Positions 33,530 through 43,822 of a DNA stretch of 64,000 bases are shown here, in pieces (position 1 is the first letter of the stretch; each line of letters opens with the position of its first letter). Source of the stretch: an uncultured beta proteobacterium (GTDB lineage: Bacteria; Pseudomonadota; Gammaproteobacteria; Burkholderiales; Burkholderiaceae); the NCBI GenBank assembly GCA_903875135.1, contig CAIQUZ010000109.1, forward strand, positions 124,001-188,000, read 5' to 3'. A program made the translations under genes and the position numbers. The notes under the pieces were generated by a model. It did no database searches and was not told the origin of the DNA. It was given only the letters and a program-made list of their open reading frames with translations.

Positions 33530-34308
33530 TATGAACGTTGCTTTCTTTGAAAAACGGGCTTCAATGGTAATGACAAGGACTCTATAAATTGATAACCTTC
33601 CGCATCAAAGCTTGCAAGCTTTAATGGATCATTGATTTTTTTTTCAATGACAAAACGTGCCATTAGTCCTCTTGCTCGCTTAGCATAAAACGAGATAATC
33701 TTAAACTTACCCTCTTTCTCATCCTGAAAAACCGGAGAAATCACTGGATGCCCTAATAAATTCGGTTGTATCACTTTAAAGTACTCATCAGAAGCCAAAT
33801 TCAGTAAATAGGGTTTTTTATCTTGATCCAGTTCGGCCTTGATTTTTTTAGTGACCTTACTACCCCAAAAAGAATACAAATCCTTACCCATCTTATTGGG
33901 CAACTGTGTACCCATCTCTAGACGATATGCCTGCATTAAATCAAGCGGTCGTAGTACCCCATAAAGGCCCGATAAAATGCGTAAATGATTTTGAGCAAAT
34001 TCAAGTTGCTTGCTGTTCAAAGTACTCGCATTCAAACCCTCATAAACATCGCCATTAAAGGCTAGTAAAGAAGCTTTACTATTTTTTTGGGTAAAGGTCT
34101 TCGACCATTGAGCATAGCGTGTTACATTGAGCGCGGCCAATTTATCGGATAAACTCATGAGTTGCGCCACATCTTGCACTGAATACTTTTTTAAAAGCAA
34201 AATTAACTGGCTGGAGTCAGCAATGAAATCAGGCAAAGTCGTTGGCAAGGATAAGTCAACATGATCATCAAAATTGAGTGTTTTTGCTGGGGAAAGTAAG
34301 GTTAGCAT
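33529..34308 (-). CDS. yaaA: Peroxide stress protein YaaA (DUF328)
   Basis: MLTLLSPAKTLNFD, LYGVLRPLDLMQAYRLEMG. Confidence 0.95.
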   Translation of the reverse strand: MLTLLSPAKTLNFDDHVDLSLPTTLPDFIADSSQLILLLKKYSVQDVAQLMSLSDKLAALNVTRYAQWSKTFTQKNSKASLLAFNGDVYEGLNASTLNSKQLEFAQNHLRILSGLYGVLRPLDLMQAYRLEMGTQLPNKMGKDLYSFWGSKVTKKIKAELDQDKKPYLLNLASDEYFKVIQPNLLGHPVISPVFQDEKEGKFKIISFYAKRARGLMARFVIEKKINDPLKLASFDAEGYQFIESLSLPLKPVFQRKQRS

Positions 34309-34439
34309 TCTCTTTATGATAATAGATTTAGATGAACCTTATTTATACCAATGTTTTTAAAATTAATCTATAAATTCAAGTTTGGTATTGTTGTCTGCAT
34401 ATCAGTTTACAATTAATTAACATATTTCAAGGAGTTTCT

Positions 34440-35654
34440 GTGGATTTTGCCTACTCAACTAAAGTTGAAGAATTAAGAAAACGTCTATTAACATTCATGG
34501 ACGAACATATTTACCCAAATGAACATCGCTTTCATGAGGAAATTGCCTCTAATCGTGCCGCTGGCAATGCTTGGATTCCTACACGATTGATCGAAGAATT
34601 AAAGCCTAAAGCACAAGCTGCAGGTTTGTGGAATTTATTTCTTCCAAGATCCCAACGCGCCCCTGAAGGACTCAACAATTTGGAGTACGCACCTCTTTGC
34701 GAAATCATGGGACGATCGCATATTGCTCCTGAGGTTTTTAACTGTAATGCGCCAGATACTGGAAACATGGAAACGATCGAGCGTTATGGTTCAGAAGAAC
34801 AAAAAGATGCCTGGCTTGAGCCCCTGCTCAAAGGAAAAATTCGTTCAGCCTTTCTCATGACTGAACCTGATGTTGCTTCGAGCGACGCCACCAATATCCA
34901 GTGTAGTATTCGGCGTGAAGGTGATGAGTATGTTATCAACGGAAACAAATGGTGGTCATCTGGTGCCGGAGATCCACGCTGTGCAATCTATATCGTCATG
35001 GGCAAAACTGATCCTGATGCGCCCCGTCACTCGCAGCAATCCATGATTTTGATTCCCGCGAATAGTCCTGGCGTTAAAGTTACACGCTCACTATCGATTT
35101 TTGGCTATGACGACGCTCCTCATGGTCATATGCAAGTGATTCTTGATAATGTGCGAGTTCCAGCAAGTAATATTCTGTTAGGTGAAGGTCGTGGGTTTGA
35201 AATTGCACAAGGCCGTTTAGGTCCAGGCCGAATTCACCACTGCATGCGATCCATTGGCGTCGCTGAACGAGCACTCGAATCCATGTGTAAACGTCTAAAA
35301 GAGCGGGTAGCCTTTGGTAAACCACTTTCGGAACAAGGAGTCTGGCATGAGCGTATAGCTGAGTCAAGGTGCATGATTGATCAAGCCCGTTTATTAACGC
35401 TAAAGGCAGCCTATACAATGGATGTCGCGGGCAACAAAGTTGCCAAAGCAGAAATCGCTATGATCAAAGTCATTGCCCCCAATATGGCTGGAAAAATCAT
35501 CGATTGGGCAATTCAAGCGCATGGCGGAGGTGGTGTTAGTCAAGATTTCGATTTAGCTTATAACTATGCATGGCAACGTATTCTTCGTTTAGCGGATGGC
35601 CCTGATGAAGTTCATCGCGCTGCTATTGCAAAAATCGAACTCGGCAAAATGTAA
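34440..35654 (+). CDS. Acyl-CoA dehydrogenase (GTG start)
   Basis: [51 protein letters not shown]. Confidence 0.93.
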   Translation: MDFAYSTKVEELRKRLLTFMDEHIYPNEHRFHEEIASNRAAGNAWIPTRLIEELKPKAQAAGLWNLFLPRSQRAPEGLNNLEYAPLCEIMGRSHIAPEVFNCNAPDTGNMETIERYGSEEQKDAWLEPLLKGKIRSAFLMTEPDVASSDATNIQCSIRREGDEYVINGNKWWSSGAGDPRCAIYIVMGKTDPDAPRHSQQSMILIPANSPGVKVTRSLSIFGYDDAPHGHMQVILDNVRVPASNILLGEGRGFEIAQGRLGPGRIHHCMRSIGVAERALESMCKRLKERVAFGKPLSEQGVWHERIAESRCMIDQARLLTLKAAYTMDVAGNKVAKAEIAMIKVIAPNMAGKIIDWAIQAHGGGGVSQDFDLAYNYAWQRILRLADGPDEVHRAAIAKIELGKM

Positions 35655-35659
35655 TCTGG

Positions 35660-35686
35660 ACTAGAGAACTTTCGTAGTTCTCTAGT
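35660..35686. terminator. Hairpin downstream of acyl-CoA dehydrogenase gene (weak T tail)
   Basis: ACTAGAGAACT-TTCGT-AGTTCTCTAGT perfect 11-bp stem. Confidence 0.55.
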
Positions 35687-35714
35687 ATTTGTAACATTCA
35701 TGTTGTGACTCACT

Positions 35715-37049
35715 TTGGTTGTGATGATGACGCAGCTCTTATTCACGAAGCATCAACATTGGCCAGATATTCCTCTTGCGGAAGCAATGCGCCCTCATTT
35801 CCTCTCGGATGTCGTTGGGCAAGAACATCTTTTAGGTCCAGGTAAACCTCTTCAAGTTGCTTTTTTAGCTCAGCAGGCTCACTCAATGATTTTATGGGGT
35901 CCGCCAGGGGTTGGTAAAACTACCCTCGCACGTTTAATGGCAAACGGCTTTAGCTGCCATTTCATCGCTATATCAGCGGTTCTCGCTGGAGTCAAAGAGA
36001 TTCGTCAGGCAGTCGAAGAGTCTGAACAAGTGCTCCATCAATCGAATCAAAAAACGATTCTTTTTGTCGATGAAATCCATCGATTTAATAAAAGCCAACA
36101 AGATGCTCTCCTTCCTTTTGTTGAGTCCGGACTTATTACGTTCATCGGCGCAACTACCGAAAATCCATCGTTTGAGGTCAATTCAGCATTACTATCAAGA
36201 GCTCAAACCTATGTATTAAAACCTCTTAATGCCGATCACCTGAGAGCACTTGTTCAGCGTGTTGGATCAACTATTCATAAAACCGTCATCGTTGCAGATG
36301 ATGCGATGGAACTACTCATCCAATATGCAGATGGTGATGCTCGTCGATTTCTAAACCTCATTGATCAAGCGCTTGCGGGACATCAAGAACAAAACACTAT
36401 AGAACTAGAAAAAAAGTTCTTAGACGAGCTTTTCAGCCAACAAAGTCGAAGATTTGATAAAGGTGGAGAACATTTTTATGATCAAATTTCTGCACTTCAT
36501 AAATCGGTGCGTGGATCCCATCCAGACGCGGCACTCTACTGGTTATGTCGTATGCTTGACGGCGGTGCAGACCCATTATATTTAGCCCGAAGAATCATTC
36601 GCATGGCCTGGGAAGATATTGGCTTAGCAGATCCTAGAGCGATACAAATTGCCCTAGATGCCACCCAAACGTTTGAGCGATTAGGCTCCCCAGAAGGTGA
36701 GTTAGCCCTCGGTCAGGCTGTCATTTATTTAGCCATGGCAGCTAAAAGTAATGCCTCTTATAATGCCTTCAATCAGGCGATGGCCTTTGTAAAACAAGAT
36801 CAAACTCAAGAAGTCCCTCTGCACCTGCGCAACGCACCTACCAAACTCATGAAAAATTTAGGCTATGGTCATGCTTATCGATATGCACACGATGAGCCTA
36901 ACGCCTATGCAGCTGGAGAAACTTATTTGCCCGAGGGCATGAAAGAACCTCACTGGTACGCTCCAACAGAGCGCGGGCTAGAAATCCAAATACAAGAAAA
37001 AATGGCTTTTTTAAAAAACCTCGACCTTCAAGCCAAGAAAAAAAACTAG
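35715..37049 (+). CDS. rarA: Replication-associated recombination protein A (MgsA/RarA AAA ATPase); true start may be an internal ATG shortly after 35715
   Basis: [38 protein letters not shown]. Confidence 0.95.
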   Translation: MVVMMTQLLFTKHQHWPDIPLAEAMRPHFLSDVVGQEHLLGPGKPLQVAFLAQQAHSMILWGPPGVGKTTLARLMANGFSCHFIAISAVLAGVKEIRQAVEESEQVLHQSNQKTILFVDEIHRFNKSQQDALLPFVESGLITFIGATTENPSFEVNSALLSRAQTYVLKPLNADHLRALVQRVGSTIHKTVIVADDAMELLIQYADGDARRFLNLIDQALAGHQEQNTIELEKKFLDELFSQQSRRFDKGGEHFYDQISALHKSVRGSHPDAALYWLCRMLDGGADPLYLARRIIRMAWEDIGLADPRAIQIALDATQTFERLGSPEGELALGQAVIYLAMAAKSNASYNAFNQAMAFVKQDQTQEVPLHLRNAPTKLMKNLGYGHAYRYAHDEPNAYAAGETYLPEGMKEPHWYAPTERGLEIQIQEKMAFLKNLDLQAKKKN

Positions 37050-37070
37050 ATTACCAAAAGCAGCGTAAAG

Positions 37071-37091
37071 CCCCTGGATTTATCCATGGGG
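37071..37091. repeat. IS200/IS605-type end hairpin (relic)
   Basis: CCCCTGGATTTATCCATGGGG: 9-bp stem with one bulged T; architecture like the second hairpin at about 37355-37375. Confidence 0.5.
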
Positions 37092-37215
37092 ATATAAGCT
37101 GTAATACATGAAAAATCATTAGTAACTGTATAAAATTACAGCATGATGAAGTTGCAACAAACTATTTTCTTCGAGTGGCGAAAAACCACCATCGCGGCCG
37201 AAAGGTATCGCATGA

Positions 37216-37380
37216 CTTGGAATAAGAGAATGGGCTTGCGACTGTTGTGGAGTGATTCACGATAGAGACATCAATGCCAGCAAGAACATTCTCCGTATCG
37301 GACTAGATACGCTAGTAGTAGGAGCCTCGCAGTTAAATCAAGGGAGATTTGCCCCCCCCTGCTTTAGCTATAGGGAGTAA
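37216..37380 (+). pseudogene. tnpB: Degenerate 3' end of an IS200/IS605-family TnpB/OrfB (similarity appears to continue upstream in another frame from about 37180)
   Basis: Own translation of 37216-37380: [54 protein letters not shown], the TnpB zinc-ribbon/RuvC-III tail; preceded in frame by TGA. Confidence 0.85.
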
Positions 37381-38075
37381 TCATTCACAAAAGTCGCAAA
37401 CTCTTCAGCATCAACTCGTTCAGTCTCTATCTGGTTTTCGGGGGCAGAGGAATCTTCATACCCCAAGGATATCGTACAGACCATCTGCTCATCTGCAGAA
37501 TAACCTACATGTTGAGCCACAATTTGATGATATTGAATTAAGGCAGCTTGTGGACAGGTATGCAAACCTCGCGCTTGAGCCGCAAGCAAAATATTTTGGA
37601 TGAACATACCGTAATCTAACCAACTTCCTAGCTCCATCATTCTAGGAATCGTTAGAACCAGCGCGACTGGCGCACCAAAAAAATCAAAGTTTTTCGCATG
37701 TTGGTCATGCATTTTTTGACTCTCACCACGAGCAATCCCAACTAAGTGATATAAGTCGAATCCTACTTTACGACGCCTTGATAAAAATGGCTCTACCCAA
37801 GTTTTAGGATAGTAGATATATTCTGGTCGGTACTGTGAACTTTGTGCAGGATCATTAAAAACAGCTTTAATCGCCTTGCTCAGACGTACTTTTACATCCC
37901 CTTCAATAACATAGACTTTCCAGGGCTGTACATTTGATCCCGAAGGGGCTCTAGCTGCAATGTTTAAAATATCCAAAATGAGTTGGTGATCAACCGACTT
38001 AGCTAAAAAGGCTCGAATCGACTTTCTAGACCGAATTACCGCGTCAACAGCAGTTGTGAGATCGTTATTGTCCAT
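37368..38075 (-). CDS. Nitroreductase family protein
   Basis: [41 protein letters not shown]. Confidence 0.92.
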   Translation of the reverse strand: MDNNDLTTAVDAVIRSRKSIRAFLAKSVDHQLILDILNIAARAPSGSNVQPWKVYVIEGDVKVRLSKAIKAVFNDPAQSSQYRPEYIYYPKTWVEPFLSRRRKVGFDLYHLVGIARGESQKMHDQHAKNFDFFGAPVALVLTIPRMMELGSWLDYGMFIQNILLAAQARGLHTCPQAALIQYHQIVAQHVGYSADEQMVCTISLGYEDSSAPENQIETERVDAEEFATFVNDYSL

Positions 38076-38086
38076 CCCTATCCTAC

Positions 38087-39304
38087 TTAGGCAACTACTC
38101 TTTCAATCACCAACGCAATACCTTGACCAACCCCAATACACATGGTGCATAACGCAAAGCGACCACCGGTTAGCTCCAGCTCCACTAAGGCGGTTGTGAC
38201 TAATCTAGCCCCACTCATTCCTAGTGGATGACCGAGTGCAATCGCACCACCATTAGGATTGACGCGGGCATCATCATCAGCCACACCTAGCTCACGAAGG
38301 GTTGCAAGACCTTGCGCAGCAAACGCCTCATTCAGTTCAATTACGTCCATCTGATCAATCGTCATCCCTAATTGAGCTAACAGTTTTTTACTCGCCGGCG
38401 CTGGTCCAATACCCATAATCCGCGGAGCCACACCCGCTGTGGCCATCCCTAGAATTTTGGCTCGTGGCTTTAAGCCATGTTCCTTTAATGCCGCCTCAGA
38501 AGCAATCAACAATGCACAAGCCCCATCATTCACACCAGAAGAGTTTCCGGCTGTAACACTGCCATCAGGGCGCACGATTGGCTTTAAACTCTCCAAAGCC
38601 TCAATAGTAGTTGCTCTAGGATGCTCATCTAAATCAATAGCAAATACATCACCTTTTTTGGTGGTGATTTTGACTGGGATAATCTCTTTACCAAGCCGCC
38701 CACTCGCTTGCGCTCGTTGCGCTTTTTGCTGGCTGCGAAGGGCAAAAGCATCTTGATCTGCTCGAGAAACATGAAAGTCATCGGCAACGTTTTGTGCAGT
38801 TTCAGGCATAGAATCCACGCCATACATTTTTTTCATCAGCGGATTAATAAAACGCCATCCAATGGTTGTGTCGTATACCGTATTCGCTCTTGAAAAAGCG
38901 GATTCCGCTTTGGGCATGACAAACGGTGCTCGGCTCATACTTTCTACACCACCAGCGATTCCCATCTGAATCTGTCCAGCAGCAATCGCCCTTGAAACAA
39001 TACCAATCGCATCCATCCCAGAGCCACACAAGCGATTGACTGTAGATCCTGGAACTTCAACAGGAAGACCTGCCAGCAGTGAGCTCATATGCGCGACATT
39101 GCGATTATCTTCACCGGCTTGATTAGCATTGCCATAGACAACTTCATCTAATTTCTGCCAATTGACCTGTGGATTGCGATCAATCAGCGCTTTAATTGGA
39201 ATAGCACCTAAATCATCCGTGCGGATGACCGATAAAATACCTCCGTAACGACCAATTGGTGTCCGAATCGCGTCACAAATATAAGCAACCTGAGGTGTAG
39301 TCAT
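38087..39304 (-). CDS. pcaF: Acetyl-CoA acetyltransferase / 3-oxoadipyl-CoA thiolase
   Basis: AYICDAIRTPIGRYGGILS, NRLCGSGMDAI, NPNGGAIALGHPLGMSGARL, CIGVGQG; next to CoA-transferase genes. Confidence 0.88.
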   Translation of the reverse strand: MTTPQVAYICDAIRTPIGRYGGILSVIRTDDLGAIPIKALIDRNPQVNWQKLDEVVYGNANQAGEDNRNVAHMSSLLAGLPVEVPGSTVNRLCGSGMDAIGIVSRAIAAGQIQMGIAGGVESMSRAPFVMPKAESAFSRANTVYDTTIGWRFINPLMKKMYGVDSMPETAQNVADDFHVSRADQDAFALRSQQKAQRAQASGRLGKEIIPVKITTKKGDVFAIDLDEHPRATTIEALESLKPIVRPDGSVTAGNSSGVNDGACALLIASEAALKEHGLKPRAKILGMATAGVAPRIMGIGPAPASKKLLAQLGMTIDQMDVIELNEAFAAQGLATLRELGVADDDARVNPNGGAIALGHPLGMSGARLVTTALVELELTGGRFALCTMCIGVGQGIALVIERVVA

Positions 39305-39313
39305 AAAAGAGTC

Positions 39314-39985
39314 CTATTCATGTTGAGGCAAGGTCGGTCTGCATAAAGCTGCGCCAGTTACCTGTTGAACTTCCTCAAGTGTCATCCCGTTAAATAATTC
39401 TTGTATCGTAAAGCCTTGAGGAGTAATGTCAAAAATTCCAAGGTCCGTAAATACGGTTGCAACGCATCTGACCCCAGTCAAAGGATAGGTACATTGTTGA
39501 ACCAATTTACTCACGCCCTCTTTCGTGAGATGCTCCATCATCACATAGGTTTTTTTAGCGCCAACCGCCAAATCCATCGCGCCCCCTACGGCTGGAATAG
39601 CTTGTGCCTCGCCGGTATGCCAACTGGCAAGATCACCCGTTTGAGAGACTTGAAAAGCCCCTAAGACACAGATATCTAAATGACCGCCACGCATCATGGC
39701 AAAAGAATCCGCTTGATGAAAAAAGGAGCCCCCCGGTAACATAGTCACCGGTTGTTTACCCGCATTAATCAAATCCCAATCCTCAAGTCCTTTTTCAGGA
39801 GCTGGTCCCATTCCTAAAATACCATTCTCAGAATGTAAAAAAATCTCCTTATCTTGAGGCAGATAGTTCGCGACTAAAGTCGGCATACCAATCCCTAGAT
39901 TTACGTAAGCCCCCTCTGGGATGCATGCCGCAATTTTTTGCGCAATTTCATTTCGGGTAATGGGTTTTAGTGATGATGAACTCAT
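39314..39985 (-). CDS. pcaJ: 3-oxoadipate (3-oxoacid) CoA-transferase subunit B
   Basis: YVNLGIGMPTLVANYLP, SENGILGMGPAP. Confidence 0.87.
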   Translation of the reverse strand: MSSSSLKPITRNEIAQKIAACIPEGAYVNLGIGMPTLVANYLPQDKEIFLHSENGILGMGPAPEKGLEDWDLINAGKQPVTMLPGGSFFHQADSFAMMRGGHLDICVLGAFQVSQTGDLASWHTGEAQAIPAVGGAMDLAVGAKKTYVMMEHLTKEGVSKLVQQCTYPLTGVRCVATVFTDLGIFDITPQGFTIQELFNGMTLEEVQQVTGAALCRPTLPQHE

Positions 39986-40653
39986 TTAGAAACCTCAACT
40001 AAAGCAACATGCTTTACAAAAATACCTGGTGTCACCACAGTTTCAGGATCAAAGCTTCCTACCTCGACCACCTCACTTACTTGAGCAATCGTACATTCAG
40101 CCGCCATGGCCATCACCGGCCCAAAGTTTCGTCCTGCTTTTCGGTAAATTAAATTCCCATAACGATCCGCTTTGAGAGCTCGAATCAAAGCAAAATCAGC
40201 TGCAAGGGGCGTTTCAAATACAAAGTGCTTGCCATTGATCAGGCGTGTTTCTTTGCCTTGAGCAAGAAGTGTCCCGTAGGCCGTTTGCGTAAAAAAGCCA
40301 CCCAAACCAGCTCCTTGCGCACGAATACGCTCTGCAAGGTTACCTTGTGGGACAAGCTCTAACTCGATTTTTCCCGCACGATAGAGCGTTTCAAAATGAT
40401 GGGAATCCGCCATCCGAGGATAAGAACAAATAATTTTTCGCACCCGGCCCGCTTTGAGTAATGCCGCAATACCAGTCTCACCAGCGCCGGCATTATTGGT
40501 GATGATGACCAAATCCTTTGCGTCTTGCTCAACGAGACAATCGATTAGATCATGAGGTATGCCAGAACCTCCAAAGCCACCAATCATGATCGTTGCGCCG
40601 TCTTTTAGGCCATCAAACGCATCTGACATCTTACCGAGTATTTTATTGATCAT
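39982..40653 (-). CDS. pcaI: 3-oxoadipate (3-oxoacid) CoA-transferase subunit A
   Basis: DGATIMIGGFGGSGIPHDLI, ELELVPQGNLAERIRAQGAGLGGF. Confidence 0.87.
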   Translation of the reverse strand: MINKILGKMSDAFDGLKDGATIMIGGFGGSGIPHDLIDCLVEQDAKDLVIITNNAGAGETGIAALLKAGRVRKIICSYPRMADSHHFETLYRAGKIELELVPQGNLAERIRAQGAGLGGFFTQTAYGTLLAQGKETRLINGKHFVFETPLAADFALIRALKADRYGNLIYRKAGRNFGPVMAMAAECTIAQVSEVVEVGSFDPETVVTPGIFVKHVALVEVSK

Positions 40654-40676
40654 TGCGTCTCAATTCCCAACAGGCA

Positions 40677-41372
40677 TTATTCTGCTGGACCAATATGTAA
40701 TTCCAGCTTTCCTAACTGATCAATATTACCCACTAAAGTGTCACCAGCAACCACTGGGCCGACTCCTTCGGGAGTGCCTGTATAGATTAAATCTCCGGTC
40801 GTGAGATGGTAGTACTCAGATAGGTTCGCAATAATCTCCGAAACATTCCAAATCATGTCTTTTAAATCTGCCTTTTGTTTTACAACGCCGTTGACTGAAA
40901 GATCAATATTTCCAGAGTTAATTGGCCCACTCACCGACTTCGGAACTAAGGGTGTAATAATTGCTGAGTTTTCAAAAGCTTTGCCGAAATCCCAAGGGCG
41001 ACCAATTTCTCGACTCTTAATCTGCAAGTCTCTTCGAGTCATATCTAAACCACATGCATAACCGTAAATATAGTCTTGCGCATGTTCTACAGAGACTCGA
41101 AAAGCCGGTTTGCTAATGGCAATCACCAGTTCCATTTCATAGTGCAAATTTTGCGTACCCAGTGCATAAGGGATTGTTGCTCCGGTCAACACAAGGGCAT
41201 TGGCTGGCTTTGTAAAATAAAATGGCGGTTCACGATCTGGATCAAAGCCCATTTCACGAGCGTGCGCAGCATAATTCCTGCCAACACAAAAAATTCTAGA
41301 TACAGCGTAATGTAAATTCGATCCTTGTACAGGAACGCTTGGGATATTTTCTGGGGTATAAACAAAGTCCAT
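40677..41372 (-). CDS. Fumarylacetoacetate hydrolase-family protein (start likely 41372; ORF track begins at 41453)
   Basis: IFCVGRNYAAHAREMG, FYFTKPANALV, GDLIYTGTPEGVGPV. Confidence 0.9.
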   Translation of the reverse strand: MDFVYTPENIPSVPVQGSNLHYAVSRIFCVGRNYAAHAREMGFDPDREPPFYFTKPANALVLTGATIPYALGTQNLHYEMELVIAISKPAFRVSVEHAQDYIYGYACGLDMTRRDLQIKSREIGRPWDFGKAFENSAIITPLVPKSVSGPINSGNIDLSVNGVVKQKADLKDMIWNVSEIIANLSEYYHLTTGDLIYTGTPEGVGPVVAGDTLVGNIDQLGKLELHIGPAE

Positions 41373-41453
41373 GGGGTCACCTTTCAATTCAATTGATATT
41401 CTCTGATTGAGATAATAAACCAAATAGAATTCAAAACGACCAAGAAATGGCAA

Positions 41454-42491
41454 TTACTCTGGCAATACTGCCTTCTCAGGTGTTACGATAGAACGGTCAT
41501 CCTTGGGCAAAGTCCCCTTATTCACCTCTTGCCCTGAATAATTGGTACTTGATACAGATGATGTCGTTGCAGATCCAGAACTAAAAGCCCTACTAAAGCC
41601 ATTACTTTCTGTAGTGACTGTTTCTTTAGTCTGATTAACCAACGCGGGTTTTTGAGATTCTGCCGCGGTTTGAACTGGTGTTTCTTTTAAAATAATACTA
41701 TCGGTTTGAGTGCTGAGGTTCGTTACTTTCCAACCTTGAAAATACGTATCAATTTGCGCTAAATGTTGACCTACAATCGTAAATGGACCAATACCTGAAA
41801 CCACCTTATTTTGTCCAGGCACAATCTTGACCAATTGTTTTTCGCCCTTACCATCGAGCACACAAACTGCCTGTTCTTCTTTGCTCACAAAAACCACAAA
41901 ATTTCCAGAAAAATTCGCACGTAACGGTACAAATGCATTCGTATATTGATAGGTCATTTGACAGGGGTCAGTAATAAATAAAGGAGCTTTTTCGACGATT
42001 TCTGAGTTATGAGCTTCGTTGATCGCTAATGCGATTTCAGATTCCAATTCAGGATTGGCGACTATTTGATTTTTTGTCTCAGTAACCATACTGACTGATT
42101 GCGGCAGATCGGCTGACAAGATACCCCACATGCTATAAGCGAAAAGGGTGGCGATAACGACCCCCGTGCCAATATAACGCCATGATGAATTGGTGATTGG
42201 TAAAGGTCTATTTTCATTGCCATAAAAATGATGAATACCTAGTTCCGCTTTAATATATAGAGGGGTGGTTGTAAAGGCAAGCTCATCACTTAATCCTAAC
42301 AACTTCGCCATTTTTTTGGCTGTCACTAGCTTTTGTGATTCATTATAAAAAGAAGATTGACCACCCTCCTCAATCTCTTGTATTTGAAATTTTGAGCAAC
42401 ATAATTTATGGGCTAATTGTTGCCGAGTAAAACCCTTCTCCTCACGCAACTTTGTGAAATTATCTCCGAGAATGTACGAATCAATAGCCAT
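41454..42491 (-). CDS. Membrane-anchored HTH protein with RodZ-like C-terminal (DUF4115-like) domain
   Basis: N-terminal XRE-like HTH (FTKLREEKGFTRQQLAHKLCCSKFQIQEIE), single TM (YIGTGVVIATLFAYSMWGIL), C-terminal beta-rich region. Confidence 0.7.
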   Translation of the reverse strand: MAIDSYILGDNFTKLREEKGFTRQQLAHKLCCSKFQIQEIEEGGQSSFYNESQKLVTAKKMAKLLGLSDELAFTTTPLYIKAELGIHHFYGNENRPLPITNSSWRYIGTGVVIATLFAYSMWGILSADLPQSVSMVTETKNQIVANPELESEIALAINEAHNSEIVEKAPLFITDPCQMTYQYTNAFVPLRANFSGNFVVFVSKEEQAVCVLDGKGEKQLVKIVPGQNKVVSGIGPFTIVGQHLAQIDTYFQGWKVTNLSTQTDSIILKETPVQTAAESQKPALVNQTKETVTTESNGFSRAFSSGSATTSSVSSTNYSGQEVNKGTLPKDDRSIVTPEKAVLPE

Positions 42492-42605
42492 TTTTCAAGA
42501 ACACAAATGTATAAACTGATGAAATAAAAATAATTTTGTTAAGATTGATATTAATATTTTATTAAAAAAATATGACAAACAATTACTTGGAGAAACTTTT
42601 TAATT

Positions 42606-43751
42606 ATGTCAACGATCTTTTATCTAACACAAATACATATTGAGTTCGGGGCATTATCAAAACTCGCTGCGGAATGCGAGCGGATCGGTATTCAACGTCC
42701 ATTATTTGTTACAGATATGGGTATTCGTCAAGCCGGAATTCTAGACCAAGCAACGGCATACATTAAGGACTTACCCTACGTCGTCTTTGACCAAACCCCT
42801 TCAAACCCGACTGAACAGGCCGCCGTTGCTGCCGCGAAGTTATATGTCGAACACCGGTGCGACGGAATCATTGCGATTGGTGGTGGCTCCTCCATGGACT
42901 GCGGTAAAGCAGTGGCAATTCTAGCAACACACCCAGGCACTCTTAAAACGTATGCAACGATTGAAGGTGGGTCCAATAAAATCACGTCAACGGTTGCCCC
43001 CATCATCGCAATTCCAACAACGAGCGGTACAGGCAGTGAAGTGGCGCGAGGCGCCATTATGATTTTAGATGATGGTCGAAAAGTGGGTTTTCATTCATGG
43101 TTCTTAATGCCTAAATCCGCCATATGTGACCCGCTTCTGACGCTTGGCTTACCGCCAATGCTCACCGCCGCTACCGGAATGGATGCTGTTGCCCATTGCA
43201 TGGAAACATTTATGGCAGCACCCTTCAATCCGCCAGCCGATGGCATCGCTTTAGATGGCCTTACTAGAGCCTGGGCGAATATCGAAAAAGCCACGCGCAA
43301 TGGTCAAGATCAAGATGCCCGACTGCAAATGATGTCAGCATCAATGCAAGGGGCAATGGCTTTTCAAAAAGGCCTCGGCTGTGTCCATAGTCTGAGTCAT
43401 AGTCTAGGTGGAATTAACCCCAAGCTGCATCATGGCACCCTCAATGCCATATTTTTACCAAGCGTGATTGAATTTAATCAAAGTGCAGAATCCGTGATTA
43501 AAGAATCCAGAATTTCTAGAATGGCGGCAGCAATGGGCTTATCCAGTGCCAGTGATGTTGCTTTTGCTGTCGTGGAGATGAACCGCCGACTTGGTCTTCC
43601 TTCTGGGTTAGAGGCTCTTGGGGTTAAATCTGAGCAATTTAAAAATATTGTCGATGGAGCGATCAAAGATCATTGCCATGCCATGAATCCTCGCCTGGCT
43701 TCCAAAGAAGATTATGAAGAAATGTTGACACAATCCATGTCTCACAAATAA
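42606..43751 (+). CDS. Iron-containing alcohol dehydrogenase
   Basis: GGGSSMDCGKAVAI, IPTTSGTGSEVARGAI, HSLGGINPKLHHGTLNAIFLP. Confidence 0.92.
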   Translation: MSTIFYLTQIHIEFGALSKLAAECERIGIQRPLFVTDMGIRQAGILDQATAYIKDLPYVVFDQTPSNPTEQAAVAAAKLYVEHRCDGIIAIGGGSSMDCGKAVAILATHPGTLKTYATIEGGSNKITSTVAPIIAIPTTSGTGSEVARGAIMILDDGRKVGFHSWFLMPKSAICDPLLTLGLPPMLTAATGMDAVAHCMETFMAAPFNPPADGIALDGLTRAWANIEKATRNGQDQDARLQMMSASMQGAMAFQKGLGCVHSLSHSLGGINPKLHHGTLNAIFLPSVIEFNQSAESVIKESRISRMAAAMGLSSASDVAFAVVEMNRRLGLPSGLEALGVKSEQFKNIVDGAIKDHCHAMNPRLASKEDYEEMLTQSMSHK

Positions 43752-43822
43752 GTTAGAATGAATTCATAGTTTTTGAATAAAAAAAAGTTTTATCAAAAAA
43801 GTTATCTTTCAGCGCTAACTAC

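Larger units (their letters stand above)
37071..37385 (+). mobile_element. IS200/IS605-family remnant (internally deleted, non-functional)
   Basis: TnpB C-terminal fragment plus two CCCC...GGGG-type hairpins, the right one abutting the nitroreductase gene end. Confidence 0.7.

Noticed and set aside
37349-37603. 84-aa + strand ORF
   Set aside because: Spans the IS relic end and nitroreductase antisense in a frame different from the TnpB relic.
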